A stretch of 64,000 nt of DNA from Bacteroidales bacterium (GTDB lineage: Bacteria; Bacteroidota; Bacteroidia; Bacteroidales; P3). The number at the start of each line of letters is the position of its first letter. Position 1 is the first letter of the stretch. The translations under genes were made by a program, and so were the position numbers. Of the stretch, positions 1 to 10,700 are shown piece after piece. Below the pieces are notes generated by a model. It was not told the DNA's origin. It saw only the letters and a list, made by a program, of their open reading frames with translations, and did no database searches. The stretch spans positions 93,886 to 157,885 of the forward strand of contig JAKVOZ010000004.1 in the NCBI GenBank assembly GCA_022482545.1. Reading direction: 5' to 3'.

Positions 1-435
1 TCTTTCTGGATCATCTACATAATAACCAAAGACTGTTGCTTTATTATTTTTCTCTGCATCTACGACAGCTTTATTTAGCATTGGCACAAAGCTCTGTCCA
101 TAGAATATATTATCTCCAAGCACTAAACAAGCACTATCATTTCCAATAAATTCTTCACCAATAATAAATGCTTGTGCAAGTCCATCAGGAGAAGGTTGCT
201 CTTTATAAGAAAACTTAACTCCATAACTACTTCCATCTCCAAGTAATCTTTCAAATCCTGGCAAATCCATTGGAGTAGATATTATCAATATGTCTTTTAT
301 TCCTGCTAACATCAAAACCGAGATAGGATAATATATCATCGGTTTATCGTATATAGGAAGCATTTGTTTAGAAACACCTTTGGTTATAGGATAAAGACGT
401 GTTCCACTACCTCCTGCTAAAACTATTCCTTTCAT
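1..435 (-). CDS. rmlA: Glucose-1-phosphate thymidylyltransferase, N-terminal part (cut by window edge)
   Basis: Makes dTDP-glucose from glucose-1-phosphate and dTTP, the first step to dTDP-rhamnose and related sugars for surface polysaccharide; a cytoplasmic enzyme. The 145 visible codons start at ATG (433-435) with [18 protein letters not shown], the nucleotide-binding GGxGTRL signature, followed by [16 protein letters not shown], the family's sugar-nucleotide motif. The family is about 290 residues, so roughly half lies left of the window; the frame is open to base 1 and this is truncation by the edge, not a pseudogene. It is the last visible gene of a leftward polysaccharide locus but has its own promoter-like box about 95 bp upstream, so it may also be transcribed alone. 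Confidence 0.93.
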   Translation of the reverse strand, partial: MKGIVLAGGSGTRLYPITKGVSKQMLPIYDKPMIYYPISVLMLAGIKDILIISTPMDLPGFERLLGDGSSYGVKFSYKEQPSPDGLAQAFIIGEEFIGNDSACLVLGDNIFYGQSFVPMLNKAVVDAEKNNKATVFGYYVDDPER

Positions 436-529
436 AAATAAATTTTCTTTGATTTTTTCTTTGTCTTTTGCACGGCAAAGCCCCGTCAGTTACATATTGA
501 AACTTTTCTGACGATGTATTATTAGTTTG

Positions 530-537
530 CAAAGATA
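530..537 (-). promoter_or_regulatory. Promoter -7 box (TATCTTTG) upstream of rmlA
   Basis: On the minus strand this reads TATCTTTG, an exact match to the Bacteroidota -7 consensus TAnnTTTG. I see no clear -33 TTG at the right spacing. Transcription would begin near 523, giving a leader of about 90 nt. That leader holds a possible stem: CGTCAG (484-489) pairs with CTGACG (508-513) and encloses an 18-nt loop. Confidence 0.45.
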
Positions 538-622
538 TAACAAAATTCTTATAAACTAAAAGAAAAAGAAGATATTTTTTTAGTCTTTATTTTATTTTAT
601 ACTGAAAATGTATGTATTGTAG

Positions 623-1468
623 TTATTTATACTTTGGAAGATTAATAGGAATGAATAATAATTTAAAATTGTACTTTAATACAATTAGCAATAAGTTACA
701 AAACTGCTTATTTACAATGAAATGTTTAATAAAAGTCCAAATGACGTGATATTGATACCTCGTCTTTGCATTTGGATTAAAAATATTTTTCAAACAGAAG
801 TAATAAACCTCATATTTTTTTACACTATTGACACTTGTTGAAAGCCTTTTGTCTAATATTTCTCTACGATAATAAGCTGTAATAATATCTGTTTTTGCAA
901 GAAGATACTTATCTATTATTCTACTCCACATATCAAGGTCTTCTCCTTTAATAAGATATTCTTTAAAATAACCACATTTATCAAAACACTCTTTATTTAC
1001 TACCGCTATTGACGTCCAAACAACTGCCCCTTTATAAAGTCTTTCATAATAATCATCAACATAATAAAACAACTCTTCTTTTAATTGTATGTCTTTCTTA
1101 TCTTTTTCATCTTCAAAGCAGAAACTTGTTGTTAAGAGTTTGGCTTTGGGGCATTTTTCATAAAGTTTTACTATCGTTTCTAAATGATTTGCTTTCCAAA
1201 GGTCATCTGCATCAAGAAAAGCAATCCAATCATATCTTGCATTCTTTATCCCAACGTTTCTTGCCTTTGAAACGCCTTCATTTTCTTTTGTTATAACACG
1301 TATCCTATCATCTTTTATTTCTTTAACTCTTTGCAATGAATTATCTTTTGAGCCATCATCAACAACAATTACTTCAAAATCTTTATATGTTTGATTGATA
1401 ACAGAATTCAATGTTTTTGTTATTGAATTTTCTTTATTATATAATGGTATAACTATTGAAAACTTCAT
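623..1468 (-). CDS. Family 2 glycosyltransferase
   Basis: Transfers a sugar from a nucleotide-sugar to a growing glycan on the cytoplasmic face of the membrane; donor and acceptor cannot be read from the sequence. GT-A fold: residues 4-44 hold the nucleotide-binding start (IVIPLYNKE and VIVVDDGSKDNS), DADD at 86-89 is the metal-binding DXD-type motif, and GEDLDMW near 175-181 fits the catalytic ED region. Length 281 is normal. The start is ATG with only 4 bp to the upstream pyruvyl transferase stop, so the two are co-transcribed. Neighbours (flippase, pyruvyl transferase, rmlA) place it in capsule, O-antigen or exopolysaccharide assembly. Confidence 0.9.
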   Translation of the reverse strand: MKFSIVIPLYNKENSITKTLNSVINQTYKDFEVIVVDDGSKDNSLQRVKEIKDDRIRVITKENEGVSKARNVGIKNARYDWIAFLDADDLWKANHLETIVKLYEKCPKAKLLTTSFCFEDEKDKKDIQLKEELFYYVDDYYERLYKGAVVWTSIAVVNKECFDKCGYFKEYLIKGEDLDMWSRIIDKYLLAKTDIITAYYRREILDKRLSTSVNSVKKYEVYYFCLKNIFNPNAKTRYQYHVIWTFIKHFIVNKQFCNLLLIVLKYNFKLLFIPINLPKYK

Positions 1469-1472
1469 AAAA

Positions 1473-2618
1473 TTAGAACTTTAAATTGTTTTTAAGAAAA
1501 CTTATTGCCTTTTGTTTTTCGTTCTCAATTATTTCATCAACATACTGATAATTAATTTCTTTTCTTAATATTTTCTCATCAAAAGGTTTATCTTCTCTTA
1601 TTATTCTATCTTCCAAATTAAACATTGTTAAAAGTGAAGAAAATCTATCATTACCTCTTTTCTCGTTTTCAATAACGATAAAAGGTTTATTAAATATTAT
1701 CGCAAACACTGTACCATGAAAAGAATCTGTAACAACAAACTTTGCATTTTTTATTTTATTTAACCAAAAAGATACCGGTTTAAAAATATATTCATCTTTA
1801 ATATGTTTTTGTTTTTTATCTAATTTTTTATTAGATATATCACAATTTGAAAAATGATTAATCTCTTGTATCTTTTTTATAATCTTTTGTTTTTCTATGT
1901 TATCATCAAGAATATAAGTAACTAAATCTTCTTGTTTATCTTGTTCGTTCTCTTGATTTATTATATCAATATAATCTTGTTTATTCAATAAAAGCGTTGG
2001 GTCTATCAAATGAAGAGCATCTATATCTAAATATTTTTTGCACAACTCTACTCCACTTTGCTCTCTAACACTTATTGCAGTGAATTTTTTAGCCAAAAAA
2101 GATAATCGTTTTGTTCTTTTATCGTCAAACTGCCATGTATTTTTTCCAAAAGATGCAGAGTAAGCAATTTTTATACAATCATAATTTTCAGCAAAGTCAA
2201 GAAAATAACCTTCAACTCTTGAATATTCATTTCTCCACACTTGATCACTACCAACGATGAAAGCATCATATTTTTCTATCTCGCTCCTATTGGGCAATGT
2301 CTTCCCTTGAAAAAAATCTGTTGTTGAAATATATTTATCAATAAAAGTTCTTGTATGTTTTGATATTGTTTTTGCATCATTATATGAAAGAAAATATGGG
2401 TGCGTACTAACATTTTTCCTATTCAATACATACCTTAATATTATTCTTCTTAATCTTTCTCTTATTTTTTCTTTTTTTGTTAGTATTTTTATTGGACAAG
2501 AATCTGTAACAACATCAAAACCAAGTTCTTTAACTGTTTTTTGAAGAGCATAAGCCTGCAAAATTCCACCATAATTAGTGAAAAGTGGTTGCGTTAAGAT
2601 ACATATTTTTTCTTTCAT
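1473..2618 (-). CDS. Polysaccharide pyruvyl transferase family protein
   Basis: Family members (PF04230) transfer pyruvate from phosphoenolpyruvate to a sugar as a ketal, adding charge to surface glycans. Visible signatures are YGGILQAYALQ (15-25), VGSDQVWRNEY (122-132) and VVTDSFHGTVFAIIFNKPF (295-313), the conserved C-terminal SFHG motif. Its 381 residues match the family. It sits directly after the FrhB-like iron-sulfur gene, a pairing common in Bacteroides-type polysaccharide loci, but a 21-bp repeat array separates the two and ends 13 bp before this ATG, so expression could be uncoupled. The exact sugar acceptor is unknown. Confidence 0.87.
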   Translation of the reverse strand: MKEKICILTQPLFTNYGGILQAYALQKTVKELGFDVVTDSCPIKILTKKEKIRERLRRIILRYVLNRKNVSTHPYFLSYNDAKTISKHTRTFIDKYISTTDFFQGKTLPNRSEIEKYDAFIVGSDQVWRNEYSRVEGYFLDFAENYDCIKIAYSASFGKNTWQFDDKRTKRLSFLAKKFTAISVREQSGVELCKKYLDIDALHLIDPTLLLNKQDYIDIINQENEQDKQEDLVTYILDDNIEKQKIIKKIQEINHFSNCDISNKKLDKKQKHIKDEYIFKPVSFWLNKIKNAKFVVTDSFHGTVFAIIFNKPFIVIENEKRGNDRFSSLLTMFNLEDRIIREDKPFDEKILRKEINYQYVDEIIENEKQKAISFLKNNLKF

Positions 2619-2631
2619 TTTATTGCCTTAA

Positions 2632-2715
2632 AATATTTCTTCGTAAAAATTTTTTATAACGAAGAGTTAGTAAATTATTTCGCCGTTTTTGTGCTATTAG
2701 ATTATCGTGTTTTTT
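2632..2715. repeat. 21-bp-period array A (4 units)
   Basis: Units at 2632, 2653, 2674 and 2695. The second carries the core ATAACGAAGAGTTAGTAA, also present nearly verbatim in array E. The array fills most of the gap between two co-directional polysaccharide genes and its last base is the first base of the upstream gene's stop codon (2715-2717). Units 1 and 2 are opposed (TTCTTCGT against AACGAAGA), so a hairpin is possible. Confidence 0.7.
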
Positions 2716-3869
2716 TAGCCCCTTATTAATAAAATTATTTTTCTCTTTATTCTTCTTAATAAACTTGGTTTTATTGTTGGTCTCAAATAAGCATTTATAT
2801 TGTCTATGATATTTTTTTTGTCAATATTTTCAAAAAACTCTTTTATGCCTTCATTCATTGATGAACTTTTATATATTGTTGGATTGCAAGAAAATACTTT
2901 CTCAAATTCCAACTCTTTTTTTTCAAAAGGCAAAGTATTAATAAATCGTTCTCCTTTATCAGTATTTACAAGTAAGATAGAAGTACCTTTGTCATCATCA
3001 TAATTTTTTAACACTCTATCCATATTCCAAAAATCTCCAATAGTAAAATCACTTCTACTTCTCAATTCTTTTGACGGACAATCATAACAAGAAGGACGTA
3101 AATAATAGTTTTGCAAAAATCCTCTTAAATATATATTATCATATTTACTTTGACTCAGTATTGTTTTCTCTCTTGTCTTTATTTCCAAACTATAATTATT
3201 CCACCCATTTTTCTTACTACGAAACTCTATCTCGCTTATATCTTCTTTATTAACATTGTTTTTTAATAAAACTTCATCAAGATATTTCTGCCAAACCTTT
3301 TCACTTGGTACTCCATGGCAAATAAGTTCTACTGTTATAAGATTGTCTGGTATGGCTTTCAAATAATTATTTAACCCTTCCACTTGACAAGGTGTTCCAA
3401 CAAACATTACTTGACGATTATTATCTAAAAATTCTTTTATCTTACGAAAAGAATAATCTATATGGCTTTGAACATACTTGCTTTTCAAAAAAGGTTGTAT
3501 CTCTTGCTCATTTTCACAATAAGACACAACAACATTCCAATCTTTATTGAACTTAGAAGAAAAGACAACTCCATTATTTGCAAATATTTTCTTTGCAAAA
3601 AGTGGAAAAATTGCACCAGAAGAAGATGTTTTTCTATCATTGTTTTCGTTGTTTCTTGCTGACATTGCAATTAATGGTGTATTCTCTGTGTTTTCTTGTT
3701 TTGTTGGGCAAACTTGTTCACAAAGATGACAATCAACACAAAGACTTTCATCAACTTTTGGATAAACAAAGCCTTCATTGTCTAATTCCATTGTTATACA
3801 ATCCTTACTACAAACATTCATACACGCACAACAACCACAACAATCTTCTTTATTTTCTATCTTTATCAT
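2715..3869 (-). CDS. FrhB-like iron-sulfur protein of polysaccharide locus (coenzyme F420 hydrogenase beta-subunit family)
   Basis: Carries two ferredoxin-type clusters at the N-terminus (C10, C13, C16, C20 and C44, C47, C50, C54; both CxxCxxCxxxC) followed by the FrhB N- and C-terminal domains, with VGTPCQVEGL near 157-166 as the family signature. In archaea FrhB reduces coenzyme F420, but Bacteroidota homologues inside glycan loci have no settled reaction; a flavin/iron-sulfur redox step on a sugar is the likely class (inference). Its 384 residues are normal. It overlaps the flippase stop by 4 bp (ATGA type), showing translational coupling, and lies just before the pyruvyl transferase. Confidence 0.85.
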   Translation of the reverse strand: MIKIENKEDCCGCCACMNVCSKDCITMELDNEGFVYPKVDESLCVDCHLCEQVCPTKQENTENTPLIAMSARNNENNDRKTSSSGAIFPLFAKKIFANNGVVFSSKFNKDWNVVVSYCENEQEIQPFLKSKYVQSHIDYSFRKIKEFLDNNRQVMFVGTPCQVEGLNNYLKAIPDNLITVELICHGVPSEKVWQKYLDEVLLKNNVNKEDISEIEFRSKKNGWNNYSLEIKTREKTILSQSKYDNIYLRGFLQNYYLRPSCYDCPSKELRSRSDFTIGDFWNMDRVLKNYDDDKGTSILLVNTDKGERFINTLPFEKKELEFEKVFSCNPTIYKSSSMNEGIKEFFENIDKKNIIDNINAYLRPTIKPSLLRRIKRKIILLIRG

Positions 3870-5389
3870 TTCTTTATTTTATTTATCAAACTTTTAACTG
3901 GCTTATAAAACAAATCTCTTTCATATTTATTCATACTTAGAAACCAAAAACAAGGTAAATATATTATTGAAAAAGTAATTATTCCAACTAAAAGTTTTAG
4001 ATATGAATTCAATTCAATGTACCTATTAATCATTAAGCCTAAGAAACAAAACATTATTGGTATGATTGACATTTTTATTATCTCTTTCCAAAACAAATTA
4101 ATGTTTATACCTACTTTCTTTTTGTAATAAATATTCATAACAATTATTTGTCCAAGAGTTAAAGCAAAAGCTGTTCCTATTGCACATCCTATTCCAGAAT
4201 ATTTTATTGAAAGAGGTATTGAAACGCCAAGAGATAACAATGCAATAATAATATAAACCACAGAACGAAAACGTAATTGATTTCTTGCTTGAAGAATTGT
4301 TATGCCAATGTTTTGAATAAGTGGAACGGTTAAAGGAATAAAAAATATAAGACAAATAATATAAGCATCTCTATATTTATTTCCTGCCCAAACATTAATA
4401 AAATCAAATCCAAAAATAATAAATCCAACTAAGATATAACTCATTACTATATATTGTATTCTTCCTGTTTTAATAAAAAGATTTGATATTTCACTATTTG
4501 GTGCATTCTTAGCAACCATAGATGTTATCTTTGGCAAGAAAACTCCTGATATTGCCGAAGAAAAACTCATATACATTCCTTGTAATTGTATTGCCAAAGC
4601 ATATATAGCAATTGCTGTTGTACCTTTAACTACTCCAAGTACAAATTGTCCTGTATTCCAATAAATCTTATCCATTATCACTCCGAGAAATATCCAAAAA
4701 GAATAAATAGTTACTTCTTTTAAAAAGCCCCAATGAAATCTTTTAAATACAACTTTTATTTTCAATCTATTATAACAAAACCAACAATTAATTAAAAGTG
4801 TTGCAACATTAAATATTGTTTGAATAACTACCATCGCAACTGCCTTATATCCAAGAGTAAGCATACAAACCATTACTATTGGATTAAGAATAATACGAAT
4901 AAGGTTAATGCTTTTTTGAAAGACGAACTTTTCGTAAGCCAAAATGATAGAACTATAAATACTCATAGGAAAAGTGAAAGCAAGATTGAATATCATAAGC
5001 ATCATCATTATCTTTGCTCTATGCAATTCTATCGGTGTCATTGTTCTATCAAACAAATTCTCTACATTAAAATAAAGAACTAATCCAATAAGAAATGCTA
5101 TTATTCCTATTATTGTATAAATAATTAAGAACATACCAAACATTTCATGCTGTTCTTGTTGTTTGTTTAAAGCACGAAAACGAGATGTATATCTTATAAT
5201 TGCATTACCAAATCCAAGGTCAAGAACAGTTAAATAAGCAATGACAGATGCTACCAGCGAATAAAGTCCATATTCACTTTGTCCAAGTTTATTCAGCATA
5301 AAAGGAGTATAAATTAATCCTATAACACTATTAAGAATTATAGTGAGATAAGAAAGAAAAGTACCCGCTTTTAGTTGATTTATTGGCAT
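3866..5389 (-). CDS. Oligosaccharide flippase, Wzx/MATE-type (MviN-like superfamily)
   Basis: Integral membrane protein of 507 residues with about 12-14 hydrophobic helices and short loops, beginning MPINQLKAGTFLSYLTIILNS and holding the usual N-terminal LNKLGQSEYGLYSL stretch. Such proteins move lipid-linked sugar repeat units across the inner membrane for Wzy-type polymerisation. It is the first visible gene of the leftward locus; its ATG lies 36 bp from the edge of repeat array B and no consensus promoter box is visible there. I name it from topology, the conserved N-terminus and context; the carried glycan is unknown. Confidence 0.88.
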   Translation of the reverse strand: MPINQLKAGTFLSYLTIILNSVIGLIYTPFMLNKLGQSEYGLYSLVASVIAYLTVLDLGFGNAIIRYTSRFRALNKQQEQHEMFGMFLIIYTIIGIIAFLIGLVLYFNVENLFDRTMTPIELHRAKIMMMLMIFNLAFTFPMSIYSSIILAYEKFVFQKSINLIRIILNPIVMVCMLTLGYKAVAMVVIQTIFNVATLLINCWFCYNRLKIKVVFKRFHWGFLKEVTIYSFWIFLGVIMDKIYWNTGQFVLGVVKGTTAIAIYALAIQLQGMYMSFSSAISGVFLPKITSMVAKNAPNSEISNLFIKTGRIQYIVMSYILVGFIIFGFDFINVWAGNKYRDAYIICLIFFIPLTVPLIQNIGITILQARNQLRFRSVVYIIIALLSLGVSIPLSIKYSGIGCAIGTAFALTLGQIIVMNIYYKKKVGININLFWKEIIKMSIIPIMFCFLGLMINRYIELNSYLKLLVGIITFSIIYLPCFWFLSMNKYERDLFYKPVKSLINKIKK

Positions 5390-5425
5390 TAAAAGAAATC
5401 CTTTAAATTAATTTGTTTTCATAAA

Positions 5426-5530
5426 AATAGTTCTTCATTCTATTTAATTATTTCCTTATTATATTTAAATAGAATCAAAAGATAATAAAATAGTTCTTTG
5501 ATTCATTTTAGCGAATCAAAGAACCATTTA
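5426..5530. repeat. 21-bp-period array B (5 units) with terminator-like hairpin
   Basis: Units start at 5426, 5447, 5468, 5489 and 5510. The last two are opposed: AGTTCTTTGATTC (from 5492) pairs with GAATCAAAGAACC (from 5513), 12 of 13 bases, with an 8-nt loop. This hairpin lies 3-45 bp past the S46 peptidase stop (5534) and could terminate its transcript, though no strong T-run follows. The array fills nearly the whole gap to the flippase gene. Confidence 0.8.
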
Positions 5531-5533
5531 TAT

Positions 5534-7690
5534 TTATTTAACTATTTTCATTTCTTGAATAAGATTAGTTGCTCCTGCATATTTATCTATTATGAAAAGA
5601 ACATAACGGATATCAACAGAAATACATCTTTGATAATCAGGATTAAATGCTATATTACCACTCATTGCTTCCCAATTGCCATCAAAAGCAATTCCTACAA
5701 GTTCTCCTTTACCATTAATTGTTGGAGAGCCAGAATTTCCTCCTGTTATATCAAGATTAGAAATGAAAGCAACTGGAACAGTACCATTTTTAGCATATTG
5801 TCCATAATCTTTCTTTTCATAAAGTTGTCTAAGTTTTGCTGGAACAGTAAATTCCCAAGAAGAATTGTCCTCTTTTGCCATAACTCCATCAAGTGTTGTA
5901 TAATAATTATATTTTACTCCATCTCTTGGATTATAATCTTTTACTTGTCCGTAAGTATAACGTATTGTTAAGTTAGCATTTGGAGCAAAATTCTTATCTT
6001 TTTCCATCTCCATTACACCTTTAACAAAAAGACGTGTGCTCTTTTCAAATAATTCTCTTTCATTTTCAATCTTTGACATCTTACTATTTACATTGTCTAT
6101 CAACTGATAAGTAAGAATAAACGCAGGGTCATTGCTTATCTGTGTAACATCAAGACTATTTAGTATTGCATTTACTTTGTCTAATGTAACAAAATTAGAA
6201 CTCTTGAAAATATCATTTGCTATCTGTGTGAAATCATAACTATTTTTGAAAGCATTAGATAGAAATTCTGGGTTTTGTTGAGTCATTGGTACATTACGAA
6301 AATATACATCTAAACCAGCTGCAAAAAGTTTTTCCTCTGTTGTTAAATTGTAATCTTTAAACACTTCCTGCATCTTTTCTTTCAAATCTTGTGCTATTTG
6401 TTTTGCTCTATCGCTCTTACCATTTGCCAATAATTCTTTTTCAAGTGGTTTTAAATATCTTGCAATTGCAAATACAGAAGAACCTCTTAGTATTGCCTCA
6501 TTAGTAAACACACGAACATAATCGTATTCTCCATATTTATTGTAATAATTATCTATGTTGGTTATCGCATCTCCATACAATTTATTTCTTTCTCCACTCT
6601 TATCTTGCTTTATCCAAGAAAGAAATTTATCTTCTAATTGTTTTTTTGTTGTATATACATTAAGATTTTTCAAGCATTGTGTTTGTCCTATATAAAACTT
6701 CCAATAATTCATCAAAGAAGCATATTTTGCAGCATATTGTATTCTTATTCTTGAATCGCTTTTCATATCTTCCTCCATTACTTTTCTCAAAGCATCTCTT
6801 GCATTAACAACTGATGGATTATAAACATCTATTGCTTGTTTAACTCCACTTGAAGTAAGAAATCTATCTGTTGTTCCAGGATAACCCATAACCATTACAA
6901 AATCATTATTTTCAACACCTTTCAATGAAATAGGAAGAAAATGTTTTGGTTTCATTGGTATATTATCTTTTGAATATTCAGCAGGTTTGCCATTTTTGTC
7001 TGTATAAACTCTAAACATTGAAAAATCTCCTGTATGACGAGGCCACATCCAATTATCTGTATCTGAGCCAAACTTTCCTATTGATGAAGGTGGTGCTCCA
7101 ACAAGACGAACATCTTTATATACTTCATAAACAAAAAGAATATATTGATTGCCATTGAACATTGTTGATACTTCTGCCGTATATCCTGTTCCATTTTGAA
7201 CTCTATCAATTATTTTCTTTGAATTATTTCTTACTATTTCGTGTCTATCTTTCTCACTTGTTGAATTATTTACTCCTTTCAAAACTTCATTTGTAACATC
7301 TTCCATACGAATAAAAAACTTAGCAGTTAAACCTGGATTTGGTAGTTCTTCATTCTTACTGTAAGCCCAAAAACCATTGCTAAGATAATCATTTTCTACT
7401 GTTGAATGTTGTTGTATGGCTCCATAACCACAATGATGATTAGTTAGGATTAGTCCTTGGTCTGAAACAATTTCTCCTGTACAACCTCTTCCAAATTGAA
7501 TGATAGCATCTTTTAAGCATGCTTGATTGATGTCATAAATTTGTTTTGCTGACAATTTTAATCCTTTTGCCTTCATATCTTTATAAGTTTGCTTGTTTAG
7601 GTACATTAACAACCACATACCTTCATCTGCTTTAACTATTGGAGAAAAAGCGAACAAACTCATAAGAACAATTAATGTTAATTTTTTCAT
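5534..7690 (-). CDS. S46 family dipeptidyl-peptidase, DPP7-like
   Basis: Cuts dipeptides from the N-terminus of oligopeptides, most likely in the periplasm, for growth on peptides. Signal peptide at 1-21 (MKKLTLIVLMSLFAFSPIVKA). Chymotrypsin-like triad: H85 in TNHHCGY, D222 in RHTGDFSMF, S653 in TGGNSGSP. The residue that separates the subfamilies follows the serine by 18: here G671 in FDGNWE, as in DPP7 (hydrophobic P1), whereas DPP11 (acidic P1) has arginine there. Length 718 is typical. The gene lies 58 bp after tamB in the same direction and has a repeat array right behind its stop. Confidence 0.93.
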   Translation of the reverse strand: MKKLTLIVLMSLFAFSPIVKADEGMWLLMYLNKQTYKDMKAKGLKLSAKQIYDINQACLKDAIIQFGRGCTGEIVSDQGLILTNHHCGYGAIQQHSTVENDYLSNGFWAYSKNEELPNPGLTAKFFIRMEDVTNEVLKGVNNSTSEKDRHEIVRNNSKKIIDRVQNGTGYTAEVSTMFNGNQYILFVYEVYKDVRLVGAPPSSIGKFGSDTDNWMWPRHTGDFSMFRVYTDKNGKPAEYSKDNIPMKPKHFLPISLKGVENNDFVMVMGYPGTTDRFLTSSGVKQAIDVYNPSVVNARDALRKVMEEDMKSDSRIRIQYAAKYASLMNYWKFYIGQTQCLKNLNVYTTKKQLEDKFLSWIKQDKSGERNKLYGDAITNIDNYYNKYGEYDYVRVFTNEAILRGSSVFAIARYLKPLEKELLANGKSDRAKQIAQDLKEKMQEVFKDYNLTTEEKLFAAGLDVYFRNVPMTQQNPEFLSNAFKNSYDFTQIANDIFKSSNFVTLDKVNAILNSLDVTQISNDPAFILTYQLIDNVNSKMSKIENERELFEKSTRLFVKGVMEMEKDKNFAPNANLTIRYTYGQVKDYNPRDGVKYNYYTTLDGVMAKEDNSSWEFTVPAKLRQLYEKKDYGQYAKNGTVPVAFISNLDITGGNSGSPTINGKGELVGIAFDGNWEAMSGNIAFNPDYQRCISVDIRYVLFIIDKYAGATNLIQEMKIVK

Positions 7691-7748
7691 TTTTTTTCTT
7701 TGTGTTTTTGTTATTATTTATATTTTCTTTTTTTATTTATTTCTTATT

Positions 7749-10700
7749 CTATTTCTTCTTTTTTCTTATAAATATATCTTTTAATGAATTATACTCTTTA
7801 TTATAAACCATTCTCGCTCCTTGTGTGTATGGAGAAATATTATATTTAGTAAAGTCATTAGCATTGGAACGATTAAATATTTCAAGTTTAAGATTGTCAG
7901 TAAATTTATATTTCAATCTCATATCACCAATAATATTAGATGTTTCATTTGTTGCATAATTTGTTGTTGATTCACTATTCCCGCCAAAACTTGAATTCAT
8001 CTCTACTTCAAATCTTCCATAAGTTTTACTAAGATTAACTCCCACTTGATTAGATAGTTTTTGTTGTTGATTACCTGCCGTATAATTAACACCTATATCA
8101 ACAAACTTCACCATATTTGTTAATATTCCGCTTAATTGACTAAATGCAACCTCCATAACAGAAGAGGTAACGCCAGATTCTAACGCATTATTCTCATATC
8201 CATTTTGAGTATAGTAGAACTGATTAGTTAGCAAAAGAGAGGCTATTTGTTCAAGCATAACTTTCTCATCTGTTTTATCTATTGTCATAAACAACTGTTC
8301 TACTGTTTTGCTATCAGTATTTGGCAAAGCAATATCAAACTTAGGTTGAGGATTTGTCATATTTCCATTCAATATTATAATACTTTGAACATCTACAGGC
8401 TTAATATATTCTTCTCCAAGTATTGAAGCAAGAGATGCTTTTGTTTTATATATTGCCTTAACGTCTATAACTCCTTGTGAAGGCTGTCCATTCCATGTTA
8501 ATGTTCCACCTTTTTGAATTATAAATGTTTTTTCTAACAAATCCATAATATTAAATTTAAAGTTTCCATTATCTACCTCTACCGTACCTATCATTGAAAA
8601 CTTCCCATTATTATCAATCTCTATTTTTAAATCTCCATTACCTGATGCAGACAAATTGCCTTTCAATTGATTAAAATCCATTGGCATTGAAATGTTTGCA
8701 TTAGAATTAACATTCAAATCTATTGATATATTATAACCTAATTGCTTATTCTGCTTTCCTGTTATTATCTTATAATTAGAATTGTTTGATGTATCTTTAT
8801 TCTTATCAACAAATGTTATAAAACTATTTTCTGTTGCACTCATCTTGCTTGATAAAGGTATTGTTAAATTTGTTCCTTTTTCTGTCTTACAAGATGCTGT
8901 GATATTCAACATATTTAAATCTCCATCAATATCAACTATCGCAGAAGCGAAGGCTGTTCCATAATACATCTGTCCATTATCTGCTTTGGTATCTAATATC
9001 TTTATCTTATCTGCTTTCGCTTTTAGTTTTATATCAAAATCTTGAAAATTATGATGTCGTATATTTCCATTTATCGTAATCTTATTGTTTTGAGCATCTT
9101 TTAGTACAAAATTCTTCAATGAGAACTTATTATCATTAATATATATGTTATCTGTGAAATAATATTTAGTGTTCAACATATTTATTTTCATTGAAGCATT
9201 ATTAGAATGCAATACTCCAACAATATTTGGGCTTTTAAAATCTCCTTTTATTGTTATATTATCACAAGATAATGTTCCTTTTATATCTGATGCTATTGAA
9301 GAAAGATATGTCTTTAATATACTTAAATTAAAATTGTCCATCTTTAAAGTTAAATCCAATTTATCTTTCTCATTATTAGGATAAATCTTTCCAACTATTT
9401 GCAAAGGCACTGTTTGTTTATTATCTGCTTTGTATAAGAATTTTATGTTAGCATTAAATACATCACTTGCCAAACTATTATCAACCTTAAACCATGCCTG
9501 CCCTACTTCAACATCATTAATAACTAAATCGTTAGCAATTAAATTTGAAGTAAATGTTGGATTTTTTAATATGTTTCTAAACACAATATCTCTGTTTAAT
9601 TTACCTTTTAAATTCAGTCCTATCTTAGTAAGAAAAGGATTAAACGACGCTAAATCAATATTAGAACAATTGCATGTTAAAATATCATTATAATTATCTG
9701 ACAAAACTCCATCAAAAACCAATTTGCCTTTATCTTGCATTAAAGCAAAATTCATCAAACTTATTTTTTTATTTACTATACTTATTATATGATTAGCATT
9801 AATATTTATCTGCTTACCAACCAAAAGAAAATAAGTATCTTTAAAGTTGCCTTGCAATCCTTTATCATCAACAAAACTCTCAAACTCTATTCTTCCATTT
9901 GTTGAATCTTGATACATATCTACAAACCTTGCAAGAAAATTAAAGTTATTGCTATCTATCGTTGCTTGTAGGGCTAACTGTTTTAAGCCGACACTATCTG
10001 CCAAACTAAGTTTCTGTGAAGATATATTAACATTCAAATCCTTCTCTTGCGTTACTATATCAATATTTGCTTTCTCTAAAAGAATATTATTCATCTTAAC
10101 TTTTGGTATATTTACTTGGGCTAAGAATATATCTTCTTTATTTATCTTACCTTTTATATCAACATCATTATCTATATCAATATTTGTTCCAAACAAAGTT
10201 CTTAGTATCTCAATATTCTTTATCTTTGAATTAAAATCAACATCAGACAAAATACTATATGGCTCACTCTCTTTGTTCTTGCTTTGTTTTGTTTTAACTT
10301 TTATATTATCTTGCTTTGTAACCTTGCCTATCACAGCAGAAATATTAGGAATGTATTTATTAACAATATACGCTATATCACTTTGCAAAGACTTTATTGT
10401 ATATTTTCCTTTCATATCAAGGTCTATTATATCAGAAGATAAATTTAAATTATTCTCTTGACTATTATTAATAGCCTTGCAATAGATATTGTTTATTGAT
10501 ATATTTTTGTTTTGAGTTAATATTCTAACATCATTAATATTCACCTCTCCATTAAGTTGATTTATGTCAAAGTTCTTGCTATTAAAATCCACATTAGCAC
10601 TTATTAATGTGTTTGTATCATTAAAAGATATTATGTTCATCTTATGCAAATTAACATCTGTCATCTTTGCTTTAACATCAAACGATGGCTTATTATGATA

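Noticed and set aside
1..435. rmlA as a truncated pseudogene
   Set aside because: The frame is open to the first base of the window; the shortness is due to the edge.
471..489. Short GC-richer stretch (ACGGCAAAGCCCCGT) as a tRNA fragment or riboswitch
   Set aside because: No cloverleaf or known aptamer motif can be drawn; only a small hairpin in the rmlA leader.
9949..10461. Open frame of 170 codons antisense to tamB
   Set aside because: Shadow of the low-complexity beta-rich coding strand; no start signal, domain or promoter.
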